Positions 1-5,824 of a DNA stretch of 6,581 bases are shown here, piece by piece. This DNA is from an uncultured Sulfurovum sp. (lineage in GTDB: Bacteria > Campylobacterota > Campylobacteria > Campylobacterales > Sulfurovaceae): NCBI GenBank assembly GCA_937938065.1, contig CALDBH010000068.1, positions 1 through 6,581 of the forward strand. Reading direction: 5' to 3'. The notes beneath the pieces were generated by a model. That model did no database searches. It was given only the letters and a program-made list of their open reading frames with translations, and was not told where the DNA came from. The position numbers and the translations under genes were made by a program. The stretch's first letter is position 1. Every line of letters starts with the position of its first letter.

Positions 1-152
1 ACATCTTGATTACGTACATTTAAAAAACGAAAATCACCCATATCCAAAATGAGTTCTCTACCTTCAAACTTAAATTCTCCACCGAAAATTTCAGCAAATA
101 TTTCAAGTGTTTGCTCTGCTATTCTTCCCTTTGGAAGTGCTACTGTTAACAT
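1..152 (-). CDS. hisG: ATP phosphoribosyltransferase, short form (HisG), N-terminal fragment
   Basis: HisG catalyses the first step of histidine synthesis, joining ATP and PRPP to give phosphoribosyl-ATP in the cytoplasm. About 50 residues lie in the window; the rest runs off the left edge. The fragment starts MLTVALPKGRIAEQTLEIF and later has RFLNVRNQD. The ALPKGR opening is typical of the short HisG family (about 200-220 residues), whereas long forms start with a QKSGRL-type motif. From family knowledge, short HisG lacks the C-terminal regulatory domain and needs the partner HisZ, so a hisZ gene is predicted elsewhere. The ATG at 152 is preceded by AAGGAA at 161-166, eight bases upstream. 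The gene overlaps the end of coaX by seven bases (ATGTTAA), which suggests translational coupling as the last visible gene of the operon. The family call is firm; the short form is inferred from the N-terminus only. Confidence 0.92.
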   Translation of the reverse strand, partial: MLTVALPKGRIAEQTLEIFAEIFGGEFKFEGRELILDMGDFRFLNVRNQD

Positions 153-799
153 ATCTCTGATTCCTTAATCACTTTTCGCATCCCGTTAAATACCAACATT
201 TCATCGTAGGTGGCTTCTTCAAAAAAACTTGACAAAAGTTTTCCGTCTCCACCTGTAAAATAGAGTTTTCTACCATCACTATGCTTATCTATGAGTGCTT
301 TTATAGACGCGATTATACCATAGCTTATCCCATCTTTAGTTGTAGCAGGTAATTGCTCTAAAGATATCGTTTCATTCAACTCTGTCTCCAAGACCGGAGA
401 GATAGCAGTATAGGCTTGTAGCATCGCTTTTAACCCGGGTACTATAAATCCGCCCATATACTTACCATCTTGCATAATATCAACCGTAATAGCGGAACCT
501 GCATCCACAAAAACACCATTTTCATGACTCAAACATAATGCTCTTCTATCTACACCCATTGTTTCATAGGCACCTTGCAATTGTATCTCTTGGGAGATAT
601 TCTTCCATAAAATTATATTTTCGATGGTGCTGTCCAGTTGCTGCTTGACTGAAATGTAACAGAGTGCCTCTTTGCTATATTTACGGATAGCCTCTTCATA
701 TGACAAATGTTCAATCTCACTCCCATTGTAAATATGGAAATAGGTATTGCCGATATCTGCGAGTAATACATTATCCCTTACCCCAAGGCCACTTGTCAT
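146..799 (-). CDS. coaX: Type III pantothenate kinase (CoaX)
   Basis: CoaX phosphorylates pantothenate to 4'-phosphopantothenate, the committed step of coenzyme A synthesis, in the cytoplasm. With the start at 799 it is 217 residues, within the usual short range of this family in Campylobacterota. ASKHA-fold motifs are visible: the phosphate loop DIGNT at residues 15-19, GVDR at 82-85, DAGSAITVD at 99-107 followed by GGFIVPG, and TGGDG at 182-186. Known family features are dependence on a monovalent cation and no feedback inhibition by CoA. The ATG at 799 follows the stop of the upstream 110-residue gene by one base (TAA-A-ATG). No strong ribosome binding site is visible, so translation probably depends on termination of the upstream gene. 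An in-frame start at 856 would add 19 residues, but these overlap the upstream gene and do not look like family sequence. The end overlaps hisG by seven bases. Confidence 0.94.
   Translation of the reverse strand: MTSGLGVRDNVLLADIGNTYFHIYNGSEIEHLSYEEAIRKYSKEALCYISVKQQLDSTIENIILWKNISQEIQLQGAYETMGVDRRALCLSHENGVFVDAGSAITVDIMQDGKYMGGFIVPGLKAMLQAYTAISPVLETELNETISLEQLPATTKDGISYGIIASIKALIDKHSDGRKLYFTGGDGKLLSSFFEEATYDEMLVFNGMRKVIKESEIC
161..166 (-). promoter_or_regulatory. Ribosome binding site of hisG
   Basis: The minus strand reads AAGGAA eight bases before the ATG at 152. It lies inside the last codons of coaX and supports the chosen hisG start. Confidence 0.6.
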
Positions 800-800
800 T

Positions 801-1133
801 TTATTCGGGCGCATTCCAAACCTTCCAGCCATTCTCTTCCAGCATGGCTTTAGCATGAGAACACAATGGTGCCTGAATCATGATGTATTTTTTAGTGACC
901 TTACTCCCAATATATTTTTCCAGTTTTTCATGTAAGTCCATCAAGTCACCTGCTTCTTTTCGAAGTACCCTACTCTTTTTTTTCACTTCCATGACGAGTG
1001 CATAATAGCCCTTCAGATCAATGCCCAAATAGAGTGAAACCTTTTTACGTGAACCCAGTTCTTTTGGCATGATCTCTTGAAGAGATTTAAAAATAATATT
1101 TTTATGGTTTAAATATTCAACCAATGTTTTCAT
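801..1133 (-). CDS. Small conserved-looking protein of unknown function, possible PD-(D/E)XK-like fold
   Basis: This 110-residue soluble protein has no signal peptide or membrane segment. I do not recognise a named family. It is a convincing gene: its ATG overlaps the Xer stop codon (ATGA), AAGGAG lies at 1138-1143, and it ends one base before the coaX start. The sequence reads as a short N-terminal helix, a strand-rich core (about residues 32-52) with LGIDL at 36-40 and MEVKKK at 48-53, a charged helix at about 56-75, a strand KKYIMIQAP at 81-89, and a last helix ending in ENGWKVW. The D39 to E49-V-K51 spacing, followed by helix, strand and helix, recalls the minimal core of PD-(D/E)XK nucleases such as YraN or Hjc. 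This resemblance is weak and is an inference. The position directly after a Xer recombinase is compatible with a DNA-related role but does not prove it. The ExK region is encoded by a run of eight A bases (976-983). Confidence 0.85.
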   Translation of the reverse strand: MKTLVEYLNHKNIIFKSLQEIMPKELGSRKKVSLYLGIDLKGYYALVMEVKKKSRVLRKEAGDLMDLHEKLEKYIGSKVTKKYIMIQAPLCSHAKAMLEENGWKVWNAPE

Positions 1134-1954
1134 GATGCTCCTTTTAACGGATGATAACTGTTCATTGTCTCTGCCAAGTTCTGTTTCTGTATATGTGTAT
1201 AGATCTGTGTAGTCTCCAGAGAACTATGTCCCAACAACTCTTGAACAACACGCAGATCTGCACCGCCGATGATAAGAGAAGAAGCAAAAGAATGTCTCAA
1301 TACATGAGGTGACACGCCTAAATACTTCTTCACTATTTTATACGCAGAGATACGACTGAGTACATCACCTTTGTAATTTAACCAAATATAACTGCTGCCC
1401 ATGTCCTGTTCCTGCATATACATCTCTAATGCCTGAACGGCTATAGGTGCAAGAGGTACTATACGTTCTTTTTCCCCTTTGGCAAAACGTATCTTTAGCC
1501 ATCCGTCTACAATATCACTACGTTGTACGTTCAATGCTTCAGAGATACGACATCCACTCGCATACAAAAACAGTATGAGTGAATAATCACGTAACCCCAT
1601 GACTTTGCTTCTGTCAATATTTTTTAGACCTTGCAGTATCTCTTCACTACTCATATATTTGGGTAGATTCTTGGGCACTTTTGCCATAGGGATCTTGATT
1701 TTTTCGTGTGTAAAATCCTGCTTGTGACAAAAATGAAAAAATGTATTGATAGAAGAGAGTTTTCTGTTTAACGTTCTTTTATTTTCAAAAGTAGATAAAA
1801 ATTTTAATATATCCGTAGTATCGAGTTTCGTCAGTGTTTTTTGACTCAACTCTTCCAGTTGGGTAAGGTCACCCAAATAAGAAGAAATGGTAAGTGTATC
1901 CAGTGCCTTTGTGACACTTAGATACTCCTCAAAAGCTATCAGTAAATCACTCAT
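1130..1954 (-). CDS. Tyrosine recombinase, XerC/XerD type, compact
   Basis: This site-specific recombinase of 274 residues is probably involved in resolving chromosome dimers at a dif-like site. Residues 1 to about 88 form the N-terminal core-binding (SAM-like) domain and about 96-265 the catalytic domain. All six catalytic residues are present: R136 in GCRISEA, K159 in AKGEKERIVP, H217 and R220 in SPHVLRHSFAS, H243 in LLGHSS and Y252 as the nucleophile in TTQIYTHI. The C-terminus (NSYHPLKGAS) resembles the partner-contacting tail of XerC/D. It is shorter than XerC/XerD (about 300) and much shorter than Helicobacter XerH (about 360). The missing stretch lies mostly between K159 and H217. Its start overlaps the end of the BamB-like gene by eight bases (ATGAGTGA), and its stop overlaps the next gene (ATGA). 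Location among housekeeping genes with no att sites or phage genes argues against a mobile-element integrase. Whether it is the main dif recombinase here is not decidable from the window. Confidence 0.94.
   Translation of the reverse strand: MSDLLIAFEEYLSVTKALDTLTISSYLGDLTQLEELSQKTLTKLDTTDILKFLSTFENKRTLNRKLSSINTFFHFCHKQDFTHEKIKIPMAKVPKNLPKYMSSEEILQGLKNIDRSKVMGLRDYSLILFLYASGCRISEALNVQRSDIVDGWLKIRFAKGEKERIVPLAPIAVQALEMYMQEQDMGSSYIWLNYKGDVLSRISAYKIVKKYLGVSPHVLRHSFASSLIIGGADLRVVQELLGHSSLETTQIYTHIQKQNLAETMNSYHPLKGAS
1138..1143 (-). promoter_or_regulatory. Ribosome binding site of the 110-residue gene
   Basis: AAGGAG on the minus strand ends four bases before the ATG at 1133 and lies within the last codons of the Xer gene. 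It is the strongest Shine-Dalgarno match in the left half of the window and supports this small gene being real. Confidence 0.7.
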
Positions 1955-2960
1955 AACCTAATTTAGATAATTCAATAATATCACCATCTTTATAGAGCTT
2001 AGTCCCTGCAATGAATGCTGGCTCATCCACTTCTCCAAGATCATAGATCTTGTGTTTTGTCAGAGCACTGTCCATAACGATAAGTGATCCTCCTTGGTCC
2101 AAACCATACACTCTGCCGTTAAAGGCTGTACCTACAGAGTAGTGTGCAAATTTATACTTTGCTTCTCCTACTTTTTCAAGATCGCTGTCTAAAGCAATGA
2201 TCTCTCCCTCTTTTGTAAAGAGATAAATAATACCGTTGTCAAAGGCTACTTCAGAGATATTTGCTCTATACTCATTCTGTCCACTGTTACCCAAGGTAAG
2301 GAGTCTTTTTGGCGTTGCTGCGATCATAGTGTTACCCTTACGAGACAAGTATATAATGTTATTAAATACTTTTTCCGTACTCAGATAGACTACCTTTGCA
2401 TTTTCACTGTCTTCTATATTGACAATAATGAGTTTTCCGTCAAGCATAGGCATAACCACTAAACTATCGATAAAGATAGGACTTGCTGCTCTTGTATCGA
2501 TGGCATATGTTGTCTCAGAACGACTTTCGACCACTTTTTTATTGCCTGCCATTTGATAAATACCAAAGGTATTGCTATTAAGGATATATGCGATCACACC
2601 ATTTTTGATCGTTGCAGAAACTACAGGTACTTTTAAAGATACTGCACGTACCGCTTCTTTCGTTTTCTTATCAATAACTTTTAAAATACCCTCAGCATTT
2701 GTAGCCAATACATACTTATCGTTTTCATTTAAAAATCTATAGCCTTCACCAAGGTTGATACTGCTTACACCCGCTTTACTAATATATTTACCACTTTCAA
2801 GCGTTCCACCCTCACGACTAAGATCACTCATACTCCCACCATACGAAGTTGAAGCATTTGATGCTGAAAATGTCTGTTCTGGTTCAAAATATTTTTTGCT
2901 GCTGCATCCTGAAAACAGTAATGCTGCTATGGTAAAGGTAAGTAGTGACAAAGCCTTCAT
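1947..2960 (-). CDS. BamB-like lipoprotein with PQQ-type beta-propeller
   Basis: This is a 337-residue exported lipoprotein. Residues 1-18 form a signal peptide with the lipobox LFSGC, so Cys19 is the predicted lipidated residue. Ser at +2 favours sorting to the outer membrane. A low-complexity Ser/Gly/Ala-rich linker follows (about 20-65). The rest consists of beta-propeller blades of PQQ/BamB type, seen as repeats such as LATNAEGILKVID (85-97), MLDGKLIIVN (172-181), LFTKEGEIIALDSD (247-260) and LDQGGSLIVMDS (287-298). E. coli BamB, part of the BAM outer-membrane protein insertion complex, has about 390 residues and eight blades. This protein is shorter and may have fewer or degenerate blades. 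The ATG at 2960 shares one base with the stop of the YfgM-like gene (TAATG), and AAAGG lies at 2968-2972. The pairing with a YfgM-like gene supports a BamB-like role, but another periplasmic scaffold role is possible. Confidence 0.85.
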   Translation of the reverse strand: MKALSLLTFTIAALLFSGCSSKKYFEPEQTFSASNASTSYGGSMSDLSREGGTLESGKYISKAGVSSINLGEGYRFLNENDKYVLATNAEGILKVIDKKTKEAVRAVSLKVPVVSATIKNGVIAYILNSNTFGIYQMAGNKKVVESRSETTYAIDTRAASPIFIDSLVVMPMLDGKLIIVNIEDSENAKVVYLSTEKVFNNIIYLSRKGNTMIAATPKRLLTLGNSGQNEYRANISEVAFDNGIIYLFTKEGEIIALDSDLEKVGEAKYKFAHYSVGTAFNGRVYGLDQGGSLIVMDSALTKHKIYDLGEVDEPAFIAGTKLYKDGDIIELSKLGYE

Positions 2961-3538
2961 TAGTTTGCCTTTATGGTAGAGTGTCTAAGGAACTCTCTAA
3001 TCACTGAAAGAGATGAACGTTCGTCTATAAGTTCCAATTTATTCTGAGCCATTTTTACATCACCTGCTAGGATAGCCAAGTATGCTTCTTCAAACAGTGC
3101 CATCTCTTTATAGAGCTTTGAATCCACAGGTTTTTTATTGAGTACGCCTGCTGTATAACCACTCGCATCTGCGATAACACTGTTGTTACTTGATGACAAA
3201 GCCTCTAACGCTTTGATATCTTCTTTTTTCACTGCCTGAGCATAGTTATAAAGCTCTAAAAGTGCTGGGTTGTTCTCTTGAAGTACCTTAAGAGCATCTG
3301 CATCATCACTGTTACTCTGCAATGTTAAGAAAGCTTCATTAGCTTTTACAAGCTTTGCTTCATGCATAGCAGTCATGACTGCTTGTCCACCAAAAAACAG
3401 AATAAGTGCGACAACAACACCCCACAGTTGAAACTTGTATTTTTTATACAGTGACTCTAGTTTAAAAGCACTCTCAAGTACCTTTTCGTCACCGCTTAAC
3501 TCTTTTTTTACATAATTCACATCATCTTTAATGCTCAC
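2960..3538 (-). CDS. YfgM-like inner-membrane protein with periplasmic TPR-like domain
   Basis: This is a 192-residue protein from the GTG start at 3538. It begins with a charged cytoplasmic part (about 1-35) rich in Lys and Glu and ending in LYKKYK. One hydrophobic segment follows at about 37-58 (WGVVVALILFFGGQAVM), and then a helical Ala/Leu-rich region of about 130 residues that looks like TPR-type repeats. The positive residues before the membrane segment predict an N-in, C-out topology. E. coli YfgM (about 206 residues) has the same topology, sits beside bamB, and works with SecYEG and periplasmic chaperones; that function is known for YfgM and only inferred here. The GTG is preferred because AGGAG lies six bases upstream. 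An in-frame ATG at 3556 would add six residues, but it has no ribosome binding site and would sit very close to the predicted transcription start. The stop shares a base with the next start (TAATG). Confidence 0.82.
   Translation of the reverse strand: MSIKDDVNYVKKELSGDEKVLESAFKLESLYKKYKFQLWGVVVALILFFGGQAVMTAMHEAKLVKANEAFLTLQSNSDDADALKVLQENNPALLELYNYAQAVKKEDIKALEALSSSNNSVIADASGYTAGVLNKKPVDSKLYKEMALFEEAYLAILAGDVKMAQNKLELIDERSSLSVIREFLRHSTIKAN
2968..2972 (-). promoter_or_regulatory. Ribosome binding site of the BamB-like gene
   Basis: AAAGG on the minus strand lies seven bases before the ATG at 2960, inside the last codons of the upstream gene. It fits coupled translation through the TAATG junction. 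Confidence 0.55.
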
Positions 3539-3544
3539 GTAATT

Positions 3545-3549
3545 CTCCT
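3545..3549 (-). promoter_or_regulatory. Ribosome binding site deciding the YfgM-like start
   Basis: AGGAG on the minus strand is six bases before the GTG at 3538. The alternative ATG at 3556 is preceded by an A/T-rich stretch with no purine-rich match, so this site favours the shorter GTG-initiated protein. Confidence 0.65.
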
Positions 3550-3569
3550 GCAACATTTTTAATGCTTAT

Positions 3570-3575
3570 ATTATA
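3570..3575 (-). promoter_or_regulatory. Candidate sigma-70 -10 box in the mutS2 to YfgM-like gap
   Basis: The minus strand carries a perfect TATAAT in the context GGGTATAATATAAGC, 31 bases before the GTG at 3538 and within the largest intergenic gap of the window (59 bp). A transcription start would be expected near 3563. No clear -35 hexamer is present at the usual distance, which is common in Campylobacterota promoters. It would drive the YfgM-like, BamB-like, Xer, 110-residue, coaX and hisG genes. A perfect hexamer can occur by chance in AT-rich DNA, so this is moderate evidence only. Confidence 0.45.
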
Positions 3576-3597
3576 CCCTTTGGAGTTAAAAGAGGGG

Positions 3598-5820
3598 TTA
3601 TAGTTCTACGACTGTGATTCCTAAGTTTCCAGGCATTCTATAGAATTTCTGTATTTTAGGATGCTTTTTAAGATATTCACTCACCAATTTAGACAACACA
3701 CCCCCACCCGTACCATGAATGATCTGTACTTCATTCAGTCCATTCACCAGTGCGTCTGAGAGAAATTTATCTACTGTATCTATGGCTTCATCTGCATACA
3801 TACCGAGTAGTTTTACAGAGACGGCTGCCCCTGACTTTTCAACATTGACCTTGACCTCTTTTGCTTTAGGTTTGACTTTTATCTGAGGAGTATCTCCTCT
3901 TCTTTTGAGTTGCCCAAGAGGTACTCTCATTTTCAATCCATCTACGATGATCGTTGCATCTTTTCCACGGATACCGAGTATCTCCCCTTTGTGAGAGCGA
4001 TACTTCACCTTATCACCCTCTTTGAGTGGTTCCTCTTGCGCCAATTGGATCTCTTTTTGCTTAAAATCTTTACGTTGATGTGCCACATTAAGCAGACGTC
4101 TACCCTCTGTTGACTCTTGTGCTCTTAAAGCTTCTCTTGCTTTTTTAGTCGCTGCATTATAACGATTTTCAAGTGTTGCTATTGCTTTTCTATGACTCTC
4201 TTGAAGCTTCACTTCTTCATCTTGAAGCTTCTGTTTTTGTCTCTCTACAGACTTCAGTTCATCATCTATCTTATTGATTTTCATACGCATTTCACGTTCT
4301 AGTGAGGTAGATTTTTCTATGAGTTCATTAAGATTTTCTTTGTCCTCACCATAGACCTCTTTGGCTTTGTTAACGATGGCTACAGGAACCCCATACCGTT
4401 GTGCTGTCTCAAAAGCATAACTCTTTCCGATACTTCCCTGTAAGAAAGTGTATGTAGGCACTCTTCGCTCTTCATCATAGAGTGCTGCAATGAGTTCTAC
4501 CTCATCATCACTTGCCATCAGTGAAGCCAAACGCTTATGGTGTGTCGTCACAATAAAGCTTATCCCTTTTTTTCGTAATTCATCCAACATCACCCGAAAC
4601 AGACTGGCTGCTTCATCACTGTCTGTACCCAGCTCTATCTCATCGACCCCTACGATAGCATCTTCTTTATTAAAGAGTTTTGCAAACTCTTGCATACGTC
4701 CTGCAAAAGTAGAGATGTCATTTTTCACCGATTGAGGGTCATCGATGACCGCTTCTATACTCTTGTAGTGTCCTACTTCTGTGTGTGCTGCATTACATTT
4801 AAAAGGAAGCAGATACTTACTCATATAAACTGCTGAGAGCATCGATTTTAGTAGCATCGTTTTACCTCCAGCATTGACACCCGTGACAAGCATGATCTGT
4901 TTAGAAAAATCCATGGTGATGGGTACCGGGTTCTCTATGGCAGGATGTGCAAAATCTTCTAATTTTATGCGTTTGTGTTTACTCGGGAGAATGAACTCAT
5001 ACTCCTTGGCTCTTGCAAAACTGACGCGTGCCTGATAGTGATCAAATCTGTCATACTCTTTGTTGATAAATGCTAAGAAACGTTCCCACTTGAAAAAGAT
5101 CGCTGAGATATTTTTACAATAGGTATAGATCAACTCCTCTTTACTGCTAAGCAGAGCAGACTCTTTCTCTTTTAAATGAGAAATACTTTGTGGGATGATA
5201 TAAAAAAATCCTCCGGAACTACGTGCAGCCACGGTAGCTTTAATCGCATTGTTAAACCCTCCACGTACCAGTAAGGTCTCTTCCCCACCGTTGAAATGCA
5301 CCTGCGTATCCACAAGATAGTCTCTTAGTTTACTGGAGTGTGCAAGCTTATAAAGTGTCTCTTTAATGTCTATCTTGTTTTGCTTGATAGCACGTTCAAG
5401 TTTATACAGTTCCGGATCACGCTCAGGGTTGATGTCCCCTTCAGCAGTAAAATACCCTATGACCTCTATGATCTCTTCAGGTATCTCTATGCCCTGTATC
5501 CAAGAGATAAGCGGTTCTGTAAAACCTACTGCATTTAAAGTATTGAAGTATGAGAACATGGTGACAAAAGCATAGATCTCATCCAGCGAAAGTACCCCTT
5601 GTTTCTTAATGAGGTTCAGTTCTCTGTCTAAATTCGGTACAGCCTTGGGTATGGGAAATTGTACTTTTGAAAGTGCCTGTATATAACGATAATGCTGGTT
5701 GATGTCACCCATCATAGCAACAGGTTTTTCTCTGGCTAAAAACTTTTGGAATTGAAGGATGTACCCGTCAAGATCCAGTTTTTGAATAATGGTTTTTTCG
5801 CTACTCTCTTGCGGATGCAT
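3598..5820 (-). CDS. mutS2: Endonuclease MutS2 (MutS-family ATPase with Smr domain)
   Basis: This 740-residue protein is close to the usual MutS2 length (about 760-790). MutS2 restrains recombination between DNA duplexes and aids oxidative damage tolerance in Helicobacter; in Bacillus it also acts on stalled ribosomes. The N-terminal core and clamp region spans about 1-300. The ATPase follows, with Walker A GVNAGGKT (314-321), STFAGRM (370-376), Walker B AIVGVDE ending at D393-E394, and the TTHHKRLA switch (425-432). LQGSIGKSYAFETA (460-473) is typical of the family. A long charged coiled coil covers about 492-592, a KOW-like beta domain about 599-639, and a C-terminal Smr domain about 667-740 with IIHGTGGG. 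The LDxR motif of Smr is altered (VKLLG at 669-673). The ATG at 5820 is chosen because GGAGAGG lies nine bases upstream and it follows the murC stop by four bases. A GTG at 5889 would overlap murC by 65 bases. Confidence 0.96.
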   Translation of the reverse strand: MHPQESSEKTIIQKLDLDGYILQFQKFLAREKPVAMMGDINQHYRYIQALSKVQFPIPKAVPNLDRELNLIKKQGVLSLDEIYAFVTMFSYFNTLNAVGFTEPLISWIQGIEIPEEIIEVIGYFTAEGDINPERDPELYKLERAIKQNKIDIKETLYKLAHSSKLRDYLVDTQVHFNGGEETLLVRGGFNNAIKATVAARSSGGFFYIIPQSISHLKEKESALLSSKEELIYTYCKNISAIFFKWERFLAFINKEYDRFDHYQARVSFARAKEYEFILPSKHKRIKLEDFAHPAIENPVPITMDFSKQIMLVTGVNAGGKTMLLKSMLSAVYMSKYLLPFKCNAAHTEVGHYKSIEAVIDDPQSVKNDISTFAGRMQEFAKLFNKEDAIVGVDEIELGTDSDEAASLFRVMLDELRKKGISFIVTTHHKRLASLMASDDEVELIAALYDEERRVPTYTFLQGSIGKSYAFETAQRYGVPVAIVNKAKEVYGEDKENLNELIEKSTSLEREMRMKINKIDDELKSVERQKQKLQDEEVKLQESHRKAIATLENRYNAATKKAREALRAQESTEGRRLLNVAHQRKDFKQKEIQLAQEEPLKEGDKVKYRSHKGEILGIRGKDATIIVDGLKMRVPLGQLKRRGDTPQIKVKPKAKEVKVNVEKSGAAVSVKLLGMYADEAIDTVDKFLSDALVNGLNEVQIIHGTGGGVLSKLVSEYLKKHPKIQKFYRMPGNLGITVVEL

Positions 5821-5824
5821 CAAC

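Noticed and set aside
800..856. Upstream in-frame start for coaX at 856 adding 19 residues.
   Set aside because: The extension lies wholly inside the preceding gene in another frame, reads unlike CoaX, and the ATG at 799 sits exactly at the TAA-A-ATG junction.
1130..1954. The recombinase as an integrase marking a genomic island.
   Set aside because: It is XerC/D-like, translationally coupled to housekeeping genes on both sides, and no tRNA, attachment repeat or phage gene is nearby.
3577..3597. Possible terminator after mutS2, with CCC/TTT and AAA/GGG segments facing each other.
   Set aside because: The stem is only a few pairs with a bulge and has no following T-run on the minus strand, so it is too weak to call.
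5211..5219. Short A/T homopolymer runs in mutS2 (also near 4567-4573) as phase-variable tracts.
   Set aside because: They are only about seven bases long and encode ordinary Phe or Lys residues in conserved sequence; such runs are common in AT-rich coding DNA.
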